Assembly (NCBI GenBank): GCA_029776255.1
Contig: JAKOTN010000064.1
Coordinates: 1-64,000 of the forward strand
Length of the DNA: 64,000 nt
DNA from: Pseudomonadota bacterium
GTDB taxonomy: Bacteria; Pseudomonadota; Gammaproteobacteria; Burkholderiales; Rhodocyclaceae
Direction of reading: 5' to 3'
Part shown: in pieces, positions 46,163 to 58,539 of the stretch
Layout: each line of letters begins with the position of its first letter
Numbering within the stretch: the stretch's first letter is position 1
Position numbers and translations under genes: made by a program
Notes under the pieces: model-generated
Databases searched by the model: none
What the model was told of the DNA's origin: nothing
Seen by the model: only the letters and a program-made list of their open reading frames with translations

Positions 46163-46656
46163 GCGAATATCTCTCTCAGGGGTTGTTCGTAGCGCGTCTT
46201 GATGTCGCGGATCAGCGCCCTGGGGTCGGGCGCGTCGAGCGCGTGCACCAGCAGTACCCAGCGTTGGCGGTCGATATCGACGGTCACCGTGCCCGGCGTC
46301 AGGCAGACGACGCTGCCAAGCAGCGCGGCGACGAAAGGATCGCGCAGTTCCAGCGGCACTTCCACCAGCGCGGGACGCAGGCGGTCCAGCGGGCCGAGCA
46401 CCCGCCTGGCGACCCGCCAGTTGGCGTTGAGCATGTCGAAGGCCACCGCGCCGAGAAAACGCAGGGCGCGGCCCGGTCGCCGCAAGCGCGGCGCGTCCGG
46501 CCAGAAGGCGCGTATCAGCCGCGGCAGGCTCAGCGCCAGGGTGACGCCCAGCAGCACCGTACCGGGCGAAACGGTTTCGGCCAGGGCGAGCCATAGCAGT
46601 CCGATGGTGAGCGACAGCAGCGGACGCGGCACGAGTCGATGCAGGATTCGATTCAT
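46156..46656 (-). CDS. mnhE: Cation/proton antiporter subunit E
   Basis: A 166-residue protein. Two hydrophobic helices (about 12-55) are followed by the MnhE domain FDMLNANWRVARRVLGPLDRLRPALVEVPLELRDPFVAALLGSVVCLTPGTVTVDIDRQRWVLLVHALD, the recognisable cytoplasmic half. It overlaps mnhD by 4 bp and mnhF by 7 bp. It is a non-channel subunit needed for assembly of the complex. Confidence 0.93.
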   Translation of the reverse strand: MNRILHRLVPRPLLSLTIGLLWLALAETVSPGTVLLGVTLALSLPRLIRAFWPDAPRLRRPGRALRFLGAVAFDMLNANWRVARRVLGPLDRLRPALVEVPLELRDPFVAALLGSVVCLTPGTVTVDIDRQRWVLLVHALDAPDPRALIRDIKTRYEQPLREIFAC

Positions 46657-48197
46657 TGCCGGTTCTCCGGGCGCGTGCCTGGTGTTGGCGCTCCGAGAAC
46701 GCCGGCCACATAAGCGCCCGGCGCGTGCAATTGCCGGGCGGCGCGTTCGGCATAGGCCGACAGCGGTGGCGCCAGGAGCGCGAGCAGCGGGCCGGCGGCA
46801 GCCAGCAGCACCGTGGCCGTCGTTTTTTGCCACGCGATCGGCGCCGGAGGCCGCTCGGCGGGCGCCCGGTTTTTCAAGAACAGTCGGCAACCTTCGCGCG
46901 TCAGGACGATCATCGTCAGGAAACCGGCGGCGAGAATCCCCAGCCAGATCGCCGCGCCGGCCGGCGTTTCGCGCAGCGCCGACAGCAGCATCAGTTTGGC
47001 GATGAAGCCGGAGAACGGCGGCAGGCCGGCGAGGGTGGCGGCCACGATCAGGAAAGCCGGCCCGATCCAGCGGGCGCGAACCAGCCCATCCACCGGGGCA
47101 TCGGCGCGGCGGCACGGTTCGCCGGCGTCTTCAGTGTCTTCGGCGTCCTCGGCGGTTCCGACGACGCCGGCGATCAGGAACAGGGCGGCGCCGGCCAAGG
47201 TCGAGTGCAGCGAGTAATAGATCGCCGCCGCGCTGGCCGCTTCGCTGGCCGGCGCCGGGGTCAGGAGCAGGGTGCCGGCGGAGAGCAGGATCAGCCATGC
47301 CGCCAAGGCGCGCAGGCGGGTCGCCGCCAGGACGCCAAGCGCGGCGAAGGCCACGGTCGCCAACGCCAGGGTCGTCAACCAGCCGGCGAGCAGATCGGGC
47401 ATCGCCGGCGCCAGGGCCACCGCCTGGAGTCGCAGAATGGCGACGATGCCGACCTTGGTCATCACCGCGAACAGCGCGGCGACCGGCGCGCCGGCGGCAC
47501 CGTAGGCGGCGGGTAGCCAGAAGGAGAGCGGCAGCAGACCGGCCTTGAGCGCGAAGACGGCGATCAGCAGCGCGCAGGCCAGGCGGGCGAGTGCGCGGTC
47601 GTGACCGTCCAATGCCAGCCGCTGCGCCAGGTCGGCGAGGTTGAGCGTGCCCAGCGCGCCGTAGAGCAGTCCCAGGGCGATCAGGAAAACCGACGAGCCG
47701 AGCAGATTGAGCACCACGTAGGCGATGCCGGCACGGGTGCGCGCGAGGCCGCCGGCGTGCGCCAGCAAGGCGTAGGAGGCGAGAAGCATGACCTCGAAGA
47801 AGACGAAGAGATTGAACAGGTCGCCCGTCAGGAAAGCGCCGAGCAGACCCATCAACTGCAACTGGAACAAGGGCTGGAAATGGCGCCCGCGCGCGTCGAA
47901 ACCGGCCGTGGCGTACAGTAGCGCGGGCAAGGCGAGGCTGGCGACGAGGACGCTCATCGCCGCCGCCAGACGGTCGACCACCAGCACGATGCCGAAGGGC
48001 GCCGGCCAGCCGCCAAGGGCGTAAACCCGCAATACGCCGTCGTCGGCCAGCCACAGCAGCCAGAGCGTCGCCGACAGCAGCAGAACGCTCGCCAGCAGGC
48101 CGACGCCGCGTTGCCAGCGCTGATTTTCCCGAGCTAGTTGCAGCAGCGCCGCGACGAACGGAATCAGGATCGGCAGAATGGGCGCGTGCGCGATCAC
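46653..48197 (-). CDS. mnhD: Cation/proton antiporter subunit D
   Basis: A 514-residue NuoM/NuoN-like antiporter subunit with about fourteen helices. VFFEVMLLASYALLAHAGG and FALKAGLLPLSFWLPAAYGAAGAPVAALFAVMTKVG contain the conserved Glu and Lys of the proton path in complex I-like antiporters. The start is the GTG at 48197, giving a GTGA overlap with mnhC; the frame continues upstream without family sequence. A stretch rich in Glu and Asp (VVGTAEDAEDTEDAGEPC) is an unusual loop, perhaps species specific. It is paired with mnhA in proton and cation transport. Confidence 0.93.
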   Translation of the reverse strand: MIAHAPILPILIPFVAALLQLARENQRWQRGVGLLASVLLLSATLWLLWLADDGVLRVYALGGWPAPFGIVLVVDRLAAAMSVLVASLALPALLYATAGFDARGRHFQPLFQLQLMGLLGAFLTGDLFNLFVFFEVMLLASYALLAHAGGLARTRAGIAYVVLNLLGSSVFLIALGLLYGALGTLNLADLAQRLALDGHDRALARLACALLIAVFALKAGLLPLSFWLPAAYGAAGAPVAALFAVMTKVGIVAILRLQAVALAPAMPDLLAGWLTTLALATVAFAALGVLAATRLRALAAWLILLSAGTLLLTPAPASEAASAAAIYYSLHSTLAGAALFLIAGVVGTAEDAEDTEDAGEPCRRADAPVDGLVRARWIGPAFLIVAATLAGLPPFSGFIAKLMLLSALRETPAGAAIWLGILAAGFLTMIVLTREGCRLFLKNRAPAERPPAPIAWQKTTATVLLAAAGPLLALLAPPLSAYAERAARQLHAPGAYVAGVLGAPTPGTRPENRQ

Positions 48198-48520
48198 GGT
48201 TCCGGCCGCACATCGACGCGGTCGCTGCCGGACGCGGCGAGCGCGCGCAAGGCCAGCATCGCCAGATAGGCACTCATTCCGAAACCGATGACGATCGCCG
48301 TCAGCACCAGCGCCTGCGGCAGCGGGTCGGCGAAAATGGCGCCGGCGCCGATCAGCGGCGGCGCGTCGATGCGCAGGCGACCGCTGGCGAAAAGAAAAAG
48401 GTTGACCGCGTAGGAGAGCAGCGTCAAGCCGAGCAGCACCGGGAAGGTGCGTGCGCGCAGAACCAGGAATACGCCGCACGTGGTCAATACCGCGACGGCG
48501 ACGGCCAGCAGGATTTCCAT
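48194..48520 (-). CDS. mnhC: Cation/proton antiporter subunit C
   Basis: A 108-residue NuoK-like protein with three helices. FPVLLGLTLLSYAVNLFLFASGRLRIDAPPLIG and FADPLPQALVLTAIVIGFGMSAYL match MnhC/PhaC, including the DPLPQALVLTAIVI signature. It overlaps mnhA by 1 bp and mnhD by 4 bp. It occupies the complex I-like K-subunit place in the antiporter. Confidence 0.95.
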   Translation of the reverse strand: MEILLAVAVAVLTTCGVFLVLRARTFPVLLGLTLLSYAVNLFLFASGRLRIDAPPLIGAGAIFADPLPQALVLTAIVIGFGMSAYLAMLALRALAASGSDRVDVRPEP

Positions 48521-51342
48521 CAGCGTTCCTCCTCGTGGCGCCGCGCCCGTGACGACAGGCCACCGAGACCGGTGAGAACGGTCAGGACGACGGTGACCAC
48601 CACGACGTAGACCCCAAGATCGAAAATCATCGCCGAGGCCAGTTCGATCTCGCCAAGCAGCGGCAGGCGCACGTGACCGTGCGCGCTGGTCAGGAACGGC
48701 GCGCCGAACAGCCCGCTGGCGACGCCCACGCCGCCGGCCAGCAGCAAGCCGATGGCCAGCGAACGGGTCGGGTGGCCGGGCAGGCGCGGCTGGGCGAACG
48801 CAATGCCATTGGCCAGATACTGCATCGTCAGCGCCATGCCGGTGATCAGTCCGGCGACGAAGCCGCCGCCGGGCGCCTGATGCCCGCGCAGAAACAGATA
48901 GGCCGCCACGGTCAGGGCCAACGGCAGCAGCGGCCGCATCAGCATGGCGAGGAACAGCGGGTGCGCTTCCGTCGCCCAGCGCCGGCCATCGGCGTCGTGC
49001 CGGGGCGCCTTCAGGAGCAAACGGTCGAGCAGCGCCTGCGCGGCGAGGGCGACCATGGCCAGCACGGTGATCTCGCCCAGGGTGTCGAAACCGCGAAAAT
49101 CGACCAGGATGACGTTGACCGCGTTGGCGCCGCCGCCGCCGGGCACGGCGTTTTGTAAATAAAACGCCGGCAAGGCATCGACCGGCGGCGGTACGGTGAG
49201 CATGCGCAGCGTGACCATTCCCAACCCGCCGCCGACCGCCAACGCCAGCAGCAGATCGCGGATCGCGCGCGGCGCGGCGCGGCGCGGCGGCTCGCGGTTC
49301 GGCAGATAATAGAGCATCAGCAGCATCAGGACGATGGTGCCGGTTTCGACGGCAAGCTGGGTGAGCGCCAGATCGGGCGCCGACAAGCGGATAAAGCTCA
49401 TCGCCACCGTCAGGCCGACGATGCTGACCAGGATCAGCGCCAGCAGACGATGGCGATGAAGCACCGCGGCGCCGATGCTGCCGATCGACAGCGCGAGCAA
49501 GGCGCCGAGCGCCGCCGTGTCAACCGCCTGAACGGGCACGCGCGAGCCGTCGGCCGGCGCCGAAAAGAACGCCCAGCCGCCAAGCAGCAACAGAAAAACG
49601 AAAAACAGCGCGTTGTGGCGTCGCGGCGAGCCGTTGTCGATCAGGGCCACGGCGCGCCGGGCCGCGTTCGCCAGCCGGCGGTGAAGCCGCTCGAAAATCC
49701 GGCCGGGGTGCAGTGACGGCAACGTGGCGTGCCAGGCGTACAAGGGCAACCGCCAGCCATAGATCGCCACACCGCCGGCCAGCGCCAACACGCTCATCAG
49801 CAGCGGGGGATTGAAGCCATGCCACACCGCCAGCTGAAAAGGCGGCAGCGGCGATTGCAAGGCGGCGCCGGCGGCGGCGTCAAGCAGCGGCGCGACCGTC
49901 CATTCGGGAAAAATCCCCACCAGCAGGCAAAGCACCACCAGCAGTTCTATCGGCGCCCGCATCCAGCGCGGCGGCTCGTGTGGCTGCCGTGGTAGATCCA
50001 CCGGCTCGCCGTTGAAAAACACATCGTGAACGAAGCGCGCCGAATAGGCGACGGCCAGCATGCCGGCCACCGTCGCCAGCAGCGGCAAGAGCCAGCCGAA
50101 GACTGTTAGTTGCCGGTGGGCGATCGTTTCGGCGAAAAACATTTCCTTGCTCAGGAAGCCGTTCAACAAGGGCACGCCGGCCATGGCGCCGGCGGCGACG
50201 ATCGCCAGGGTGGCGGTGATCGGCATGCGTTTGAACAGGCCGTTCACCCGGCGCATGTCACGAGTGCCGCACTCGTGGTCGACAATGCCGGCGGCCATGA
50301 ACAGCGAGGCCTTGAAAATGGCGTGGTTGATGATGTGAAAAACGCCGGCGACCACCGAAAGTGGCGTATCCAGACCGAAAAGCAGGATGATCAGGCCAAG
50401 GTGGCTGATCGTCGAATAGGCCAGCAATCCCTTGATGTCGTAGCGGAAAAGCGCCATCGCCGCCGCGTAGAGCAGCGTGATCGCGCCAGTGCCGCCCACC
50501 AGCCAGAACCACGGTTCGCTGCCGCCGAGCGCCGGGTAAAGCCGGGCAAGCAGGAAAACGCCGGCCTTGACCATCGTCGCCGAATGCAGATAGGCCGACA
50601 CTGGCGTCGGCGCCGCCATCGCGCCCGGCAGCCAAAAGTGGAAGGGAAACTGTGCCGACTTGGTGAACACGCCGACCAGGATCAGGATCAGCGTCGGGAG
50701 ATACAGCGGGTGCGCGCGAATGCGCGGCCCCGCCGCCAGAATCGCCGACAAATCGTGGCTGCCGACGATGCCGCCCAACAACAGCAGGCCGGCGAGCAGC
50801 GCCAGACCGCCGCCGCCGGTCACCGCCAGGGCCAGTCGCGCCCCGCCGCGCGATTCGCGATTCCCGCCGTGGTAGGCGACGAGCAGGAAGGAGGACAGAC
50901 TGGTGATTTCCCAGCACAGCAAAAGCAACAACAGATTCTCGGCGAGCACGACGCCAAGCATCGCGGCCATGAACAGCAGCAACACGGTGTAGAAGCGGCC
51001 CAGACGGTCGTGTCGCGGCAGGTAATAGGCGGCGTAGAGCACGATCAGCAGGCCGATGCCGCAGATCAGCAGCGCGAACAGCAAGCCAAGGCCATCGAGG
51101 CGCAGCCGCGGATCGAGACCGTAAGCCGGCAGCCAGCGCCATCCATGCACCTCGACGCCGCCCGCCAGTACCGCCGGCGCCAGCGTCAGCAACAGGCCCA
51201 GACAGGTCGCCATCACCGCCGCTGCCGCCAGGGCGGCGGCGATGCGTCCGTGGCGTTGCAGCGCCAACGGCAACCCGCACGCGCCGAAGGCGGTCGCCGG
51301 GATCGCCGCCAGCAGAACGCCGGTGTTCAGGAAAGAACCCAT
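48520..51342 (-). CDS. mnhAB: Cation/proton antiporter, fused subunits A and B
   Basis: A 940-residue fusion. The first about 700 residues are the NuoL-like MnhA: FTKSAQFPFHFWLPGAMAAPTPVSAYLHSATMVKAGVFLLARL holds the conserved Lys and His-rich helix, then HIINHAIFKASLFMAAGIVDHECGTRDMRRVNGL. The last about 150 carry the MnhB domain with RGHQAPGGGFVAGLITGMALTMQYLANG. Such A-B fusions are known as PhaAB in rhizobia. It exchanges Na+, K+ or other cations for protons and gives alkali and salt tolerance. It is the first gene of the six-gene operon mnhAB-C-D-E-F-G, with no regulator seen nearby. Confidence 0.95.
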   Translation of the reverse strand: MGSFLNTGVLLAAIPATAFGACGLPLALQRHGRIAAALAAAAVMATCLGLLLTLAPAVLAGGVEVHGWRWLPAYGLDPRLRLDGLGLLFALLICGIGLLIVLYAAYYLPRHDRLGRFYTVLLLFMAAMLGVVLAENLLLLLLCWEITSLSSFLLVAYHGGNRESRGGARLALAVTGGGGLALLAGLLLLGGIVGSHDLSAILAAGPRIRAHPLYLPTLILILVGVFTKSAQFPFHFWLPGAMAAPTPVSAYLHSATMVKAGVFLLARLYPALGGSEPWFWLVGGTGAITLLYAAAMALFRYDIKGLLAYSTISHLGLIILLFGLDTPLSVVAGVFHIINHAIFKASLFMAAGIVDHECGTRDMRRVNGLFKRMPITATLAIVAAGAMAGVPLLNGFLSKEMFFAETIAHRQLTVFGWLLPLLATVAGMLAVAYSARFVHDVFFNGEPVDLPRQPHEPPRWMRAPIELLVVLCLLVGIFPEWTVAPLLDAAAGAALQSPLPPFQLAVWHGFNPPLLMSVLALAGGVAIYGWRLPLYAWHATLPSLHPGRIFERLHRRLANAARRAVALIDNGSPRRHNALFFVFLLLLGGWAFFSAPADGSRVPVQAVDTAALGALLALSIGSIGAAVLHRHRLLALILVSIVGLTVAMSFIRLSAPDLALTQLAVETGTIVLMLLMLYYLPNREPPRRAAPRAIRDLLLALAVGGGLGMVTLRMLTVPPPVDALPAFYLQNAVPGGGGANAVNVILVDFRGFDTLGEITVLAMVALAAQALLDRLLLKAPRHDADGRRWATEAHPLFLAMLMRPLLPLALTVAAYLFLRGHQAPGGGFVAGLITGMALTMQYLANGIAFAQPRLPGHPTRSLAIGLLLAGGVGVASGLFGAPFLTSAHGHVRLPLLGEIELASAMIFDLGVYVVVVTVVLTVLTGLGGLSSRARRHEEER

Positions 51343-51527
51343 CGGGAAGGTGACAACACGGTCGGCCGGAGAAAAGGGAGGGATGGCCGATTATAGCGAT
51401 CCTCGCGCCGACGCACGTCAGCCGCTTCGCCGCCGCCGGGGCGGCAGGAGGGAGTAGAACGCGGCGGGATCGTTCGCCGACGAGGTCGCCGTCTCGCCGC
51501 CGCCGTCCGTCGGACCGGATCGCGCGG

Positions 51528-51800
51528 TTACTGGCTTTTGAAGGCGAAGAACATCTTGAAGCAGCGGGCGAAAGCCAAGGGGGTTTCGCAGTGTTGCTGC
51601 CACAGTTCGGTGGTCAACGAGAAGGAGACATCGCCTTCCGCCTCCTTGTCCTTGACCCAGACCAGGCGTTTGTTGCTGTATACGCCGGTCGGCAGGTGCT
51701 GACCGATGAATTCCCAAACGCCATCCAGGGTGTCGAAATTGGCGAGATCTCCGGCACCGTCGGAGCCTTCTTCTTCTTCCATGAACACTTGATAACGCAT
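51528..51800 (-). CDS. Small hypothetical protein
   Basis: A 90-residue acidic soluble protein starting MRYQVFMEEEEGSDGAGDLANFDTLDGVWEFIGQHLPTGVYSNKRLVWVKDKEAEGDVSFS and ending in a hydrophobic Phe-rich tail (ARCFKMFFAFKSQ). GAGG lies 6 nt before the ATG at 51800, which I prefer to the longer frame. No family is recognised. It lies between the antiporter operon and the ferritin-like gene on the same strand, with about 190 bp of gene-free DNA on each side. Confidence 0.65.
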   Translation of the reverse strand: MRYQVFMEEEEGSDGAGDLANFDTLDGVWEFIGQHLPTGVYSNKRLVWVKDKEAEGDVSFSLTTELWQQHCETPLAFARCFKMFFAFKSQ

Positions 51801-51997
51801 CGTGAACCTCGGCAATAAAACGCCCCGGTTCCGCGGAAACGGGGGGTCGTTCGTCAACAGCGCGCAATTATTGGCGAACGCGGGGGATTAGTCCATCCCC
51901 GCGGGCAAAAAAATTCCGCACTGCAACATTGGGCGGCAAGGCGCTTGCCGCCCGTGGAACGTGTCGCCACCGTTCCCGGCGGCACGGTTTTCGCGGC

Positions 51998-52789
51998 TCA
52001 ATCGGCCTGCAGCAAGGCCAGTTCCCGCTCGTCGAAGCCGGCGGCGCGGCGCGCCGCGAGATTGAACGGACCACGCGGGCGCGGGGCGCGGTAGCGACGC
52101 GCCAGTTCGGCCTGACAGGCGACGGGGTCCAGCCCGCGCCGCGCGCACAGCCAGCGGTACCAGCGATTGCCGATCGCGACGTGGCCGATTTCGTCGCGCA
52201 AAATGATCTCGAGAATGGTGGCGGCGCCGTGGTCGCCGACGCCCCGCAACTTGTCGCGAATCAGCGGCGCGGCGTCCAGCCCGCGCGCTTCCAGCGTCCG
52301 CGGCACCAGGGCCAGTCGTGCCAGCACATCGCCACGGGTCTTCTCCGCCATTTCCCACAAGCCGTCGTGCGCCGGCAGATCGCCGTAAGCGGTGCCCATG
52401 GTGGACAGATGGTCGCGCAGCAGTTCGAAGTGATAAACCTCTTCGCGGGCGACGGATAGCCAGTCGCGGTAGAAATCGGCGGGCAGATCGTCGAAACGCC
52501 AGACGATATCGAGCGCCAGGTTGACCGCGTTCAGCTCGATATGCGCCAGCGAATGCAGCAACGCGGCACGACCGGCAGGCGAGGTGACCGGCCTTTGGGC
52601 GACCCGGGCCGGCGGTACCAGCGGTGGTCGCGCGGTGCGGCCGGGCAGCGCTTCGGTCGCCAGCCGGTGGCGATCGGGAGGGGCGACAGTCTGTTCGTCG
52701 ATGGCCGGCGCGATGGCCTTGACCGCCGCGCATTTCTCGTCCGCCTCTGGCGACAGCAAGGCGTCGAGCGCGAGTTGACGTGGGTTCAA
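51998..52789 (-). CDS. DUF455-type ferritin-like protein
   Basis: A 263-residue helical protein of the DUF455 (MiaE-related ferritin-like) family. Glu- and His-bearing helices read LLHSLAHIELNAVNLALD, SVAREEVYHFELLRDHL and ILEIILRDEIGHVAIGNRWYRW, giving the spaced Glu-x-x-His motifs of a di-iron centre. The start is TTG at 52789, set by GGAG 7 nt upstream and by a TTGA overlap with the stop of the upstream gene; no ATG fits. The substrate is unknown. It is coupled to the 52786 gene. Confidence 0.85.
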   Translation of the reverse strand: MNPRQLALDALLSPEADEKCAAVKAIAPAIDEQTVAPPDRHRLATEALPGRTARPPLVPPARVAQRPVTSPAGRAALLHSLAHIELNAVNLALDIVWRFDDLPADFYRDWLSVAREEVYHFELLRDHLSTMGTAYGDLPAHDGLWEMAEKTRGDVLARLALVPRTLEARGLDAAPLIRDKLRGVGDHGAATILEIILRDEIGHVAIGNRWYRWLCARRGLDPVACQAELARRYRAPRPRGPFNLAARRAAGFDERELALLQAD

Positions 52790-53385
52790 CGGCGTTCTCC
52801 GGGTGACGGCGCCCGTGGCGCGGGAATATAGCCGTAGCGGGCGGCAAGCTCGGCGCGGCGGAGCCTGCGCAGCGGCAGTCGCCCGCCGTGCCGGCGGAAC
52901 CACAAGGCGCCGCTATCGGCGGTGGCGTTCGGCGTGCCGTCGATGAAGGCCAGCAGCGCCGCCTCGCTGGCGACCCGGTCGTCGGCGTGCCGCAGGCAGC
53001 CGAGCAAGGCCGGCAGGTCGCGGTCGCAGACCAGCGCGATGCCGTCGGCGATTTCGAGCAGCAGGTTGCCTTCTTCGTCCACCGCCGCGCCACGAGGGGC
53101 GCCGATCGGGTGGCCGGTGTGCGTTTCGAGGGTGCCGGCCGATGTCAGGTGCAGCACCCAGGGCGTGTATTCGAGGTCGACGAACACGCGCTGCGGGCCG
53201 TTCTGGACGAAAAAATGGCCTTCCGCGTCGCGGCCGTAGCCACGGTTCAGAAAATCCCGCAAACCGCGATGGGTGACTGTTCCGCCGCGCAGCCGCCATT
53301 GGCCGCGCCGGTCCAGCGACAACCAGCCGTAACAGGCCGGTACGTCCGGCCAGCCAGAGATGCGGCCGAGGTCGAAGCGATTCAC
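52786..53385 (-). CDS. Conserved protein of unknown function
   Basis: A 199-residue protein beginning MNRFDLGRISGWPDVPACYGWLSLDRRGQWRLRGGTVTHRGLRDFLNRGY. The middle part has an alternating beta pattern (VFVDLEYTPWVLHLT, LETHTGHPIG, VDEEGNLLLEIADGIALVCDRDL), followed by a region rich in Arg and Leu. It has no signal peptide. It may belong to one of the betaproteobacterial DUF families that accompany DUF455 genes, but I could not settle which. It overlaps the downstream gene by 4 bp. Confidence 0.65.
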   Translation of the reverse strand: MNRFDLGRISGWPDVPACYGWLSLDRRGQWRLRGGTVTHRGLRDFLNRGYGRDAEGHFFVQNGPQRVFVDLEYTPWVLHLTSAGTLETHTGHPIGAPRGAAVDEEGNLLLEIADGIALVCDRDLPALLGCLRHADDRVASEAALLAFIDGTPNATADSGALWFRRHGGRLPLRRLRRAELAARYGYIPAPRAPSPGERR

Positions 53386-53424
53386 GGTCGGATGGCGGTC
53401 TGCTGTCGTCGGCGGCGATTGCCG

Positions 53425-53907
53425 TCAGAGCAGCTTCTCGATCTCGTCCGCCAAGGACTCGGGAGCGGTCGCCGAGGCATAGCGCGCGAGCACTTGCCCC
53501 TGGCGGTCGACCAGGAACTTGGTGAAGTTCCATTTGATGCCTTCGCTGCCGAGCAGTCCGGGCGCGGCTTTTTTCAGATAGCGGTAGAGCGGGTGGGTGT
53601 GCTCGCCGTTGACGTCGATCTTGGCGAACATCGGAAAACTCACGCCGTAATCGCGCTGACAAAAAGCGGCGATCTCGGTCGCCTCGCCGGGTTCCTGGGC
53701 GCCGAACTGGTTGCACGGGAAACCGAGCACCAGCAGGCCGCGTCCGCGGTAACGCTGATAAAGCGCTTCGAGGCCGGCGTATTGCGGCGTGAAGCCACAC
53801 TGGCTGGCGGTGTTGACGATCAGTAGCACCTTGCCGTCGTAGGCGGCGAAGTCCTGCGTGCCGCCGTCGAGACGCGCGGCCGAGAATTGATGGATCGCTG
53901 CGGGCAT
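53425..53907 (-). CDS. Glutathione peroxidase-family thiol peroxidase
   Basis: A 160-residue glutathione peroxidase homologue with Cys37 in NTASQCGFTPQYAGLEALY (Cys, not selenocysteine), LGFPCNQFGAQEPGEATEIAAFCQ with the Gln of the catalytic tetrad, and IKWNFTKFLVDRQG with the Trp and Asn. Such enzymes usually take electrons from thioredoxin. It reduces hydrogen peroxide or organic peroxides in the cytoplasm. It follows gcvP by 37 bp on the same strand, so it may be read through from the glycine cleavage operon. AAGGAGA precedes the ATG. Confidence 0.95.
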   Translation of the reverse strand: MPAAIHQFSAARLDGGTQDFAAYDGKVLLIVNTASQCGFTPQYAGLEALYQRYRGRGLLVLGFPCNQFGAQEPGEATEIAAFCQRDYGVSFPMFAKIDVNGEHTHPLYRYLKKAAPGLLGSEGIKWNFTKFLVDRQGQVLARYASATAPESLADEIEKLL

Positions 53908-53944
53908 GTCGGTTTCTCCTTGCCGGGTGGGCCTGCCGGTCGAC

Positions 53945-56848
<2,904 letters not shown>

Positions 56849-56885
56849 GGTGCGATTTTCCCTTGCTGGTGCGGTGGGTCGGCGC

Positions 56886-57269
56886 TCAGGCCGCGTCGAC
56901 GATCTGCCCGTAGGCGGCGGCGTCCAGCAGGGCGGCCAGGTCGGCGGCGTCGGTGTCCTTCATTTGGAACAGCCATGCCGCGTAGGCGTCCTGATTCACC
57001 AGTTCCGGGGCGTCGACCACGCTTTGGTTCACCGCGGCGACGGTGCCGGTCAGCGGCGCGTAAACATCGGCCGCTGCCTTGACCGATTCGACGACCGCCG
57101 CTTCCTGGCCGGCGACCAGGGCGCCGTCGACGGCCGGCAGCTCGATGAACACCAGATCGCCGAGCAGTTCCTGGGCGTGGTCGGTAATGCCGATGCTGAC
57201 CGTGCCGTCGGCTTCGACACGCACCCATTCGTGGCTGGTGGTGTATTTGAGGTCGCTGGGAATGCTCAT
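56886..57269 (-). CDS. gcvH: Glycine cleavage system H protein
   Basis: A 127-residue lipoyl carrier. [40 protein letters not shown] and [33 protein letters not shown] are the full H-protein pattern, with the lipoylated Lys in ESVKA. It shuttles the aminomethyl intermediate between GcvP and GcvT and the electrons to lipoamide dehydrogenase. It lies between gcvT (90 bp upstream) and gcvP (37 bp downstream). Confidence 0.98.
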   Translation of the reverse strand: MSIPSDLKYTTSHEWVRVEADGTVSIGITDHAQELLGDLVFIELPAVDGALVAGQEAAVVESVKAAADVYAPLTGTVAAVNQSVVDAPELVNQDAYAAWLFQMKDTDAADLAALLDAAAYGQIVDAA

Positions 57270-57359
57270 TTCAACTCCTGATCGATGGGAAAAAAGGGCT
57301 GGCGAGAGTGGTAAAAAACTTGCGGAGAATTGTTCGATTTTGTCAAAAATGGCATGAAA

Positions 57360-58448
57360 CTAAACGAGAACGGTGCCGTTCCGGACGAAGCAGGGCTGGA
57401 CCACCCGGGCCGGCAAGCGCTTGTCGCGGATCGTGACATGCACGCTGTCGCCGACGGCGGCGTCCAGCGGCAGGCGCGCCAGGGCGATCGACCGCTGCAT
57501 GGTCGGCGAGAAGGTGCCGCTGGTGATTTCGCCGTCGCCGCCGCCGGTGCTTACCGCCTGATGGGCGCGCAGCACGCCGCGGTCGAGCAGCAGCAGGCCA
57601 AGAAACTGGTGCCGTTGCGGGCGTTCGAGCAGTGCCGCCTTGCCGACGAAGTCGCGCGGTGCCGTCAGATCGACGGTCCACGCCAGGCCGGCGTCGAGCG
57701 GCGAAACCGTCTCGTCCATGTCCTGTCCGTAAAGATTCATTCCCGCCTCCAGGCGCAGGGTATCGCGGGCGCCCAGTCCGCAAGGCCGCACGCCGGCCCG
57801 ATTCAGCGCTTGCCAGAGGACGGCGGCGCGTTCCGCCGGCAGGGCGATCTCGTAGCCGTCCTCGCCGGTGTAACCGGTGCTGGCGATGAAGTAGTCGCCG
57901 ACCGCGACCGACCGAAATGGTGTCAGGGTTTCGCAGGCCGCGCGGCATTCCGGAAGAGTCTGCCACACCTTGCGGCGGGCCTGTGGCCCCTGAACGGCGA
58001 TGATCGCCAGCGCATCGGCGCCCTCGCGCCGTGGCGTGAGCGATACCGCCAGTCGCCAGTCGTCGCGACAGGCCGTCATCCAGCGCAAATCCTTTTCAGC
58101 GGTGCCGGCGTTGACCACCAGGCGGAAGCGGTTGTCGTCGAAGTAGTAGACGATCAGATCGTCGATCACTCCGCCGGCGTCGTTGAGCATTGCGCTGTAG
58201 AGCGCCTTGCCGCTTTGCCGCAGCTTGTCGACATTATTGGCCAGTAGACGCCGGAGGAAGGGTTTGGCGTCGGCGCCAGCGAGATCGACGGCGCACATGT
58301 GCGACACATCGAACATGCCCGCGTCGCGTCGCACCGCATGATGTTCGTCGATCTGCGAACCGTAGTTGACCGGCATGTCCCAGCCGCCAAAATCGACCAT
58401 GCGGGCGCCGCTCTGGCGATGGATTTCGTTGAGGACGGTTTTATTCAT
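57360..58448 (-). CDS. gcvT: Glycine cleavage system aminomethyltransferase, T protein
   Basis: A 362-residue T protein. It starts [51 protein letters not shown] and contains [15 protein letters not shown] and [31 protein letters not shown], which form the folate pocket. It transfers the methylene group from GcvH to tetrahydrofolate and releases ammonia. The ATG at 58448 is the family start; the longer open frame runs into the riboswitch and is not coding. It is the first gene of the gcvT-H-P operon. Confidence 0.97.
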   Translation of the reverse strand: MNKTVLNEIHRQSGARMVDFGGWDMPVNYGSQIDEHHAVRRDAGMFDVSHMCAVDLAGADAKPFLRRLLANNVDKLRQSGKALYSAMLNDAGGVIDDLIVYYFDDNRFRLVVNAGTAEKDLRWMTACRDDWRLAVSLTPRREGADALAIIAVQGPQARRKVWQTLPECRAACETLTPFRSVAVGDYFIASTGYTGEDGYEIALPAERAAVLWQALNRAGVRPCGLGARDTLRLEAGMNLYGQDMDETVSPLDAGLAWTVDLTAPRDFVGKAALLERPQRHQFLGLLLLDRGVLRAHQAVSTGGGDGEITSGTFSPTMQRSIALARLPLDAAVGDSVHVTIRDKRLPARVVQPCFVRNGTVLV

Positions 58449-58539
58449 TGTTTTCAAACCCTGGAAGCGCGAATCGGAAAGGATCGGCGGAGTGGTGAGG
58501 TTGCCGGAAGCCAAAAGGGGGCGAACACGCACCGAGCGC

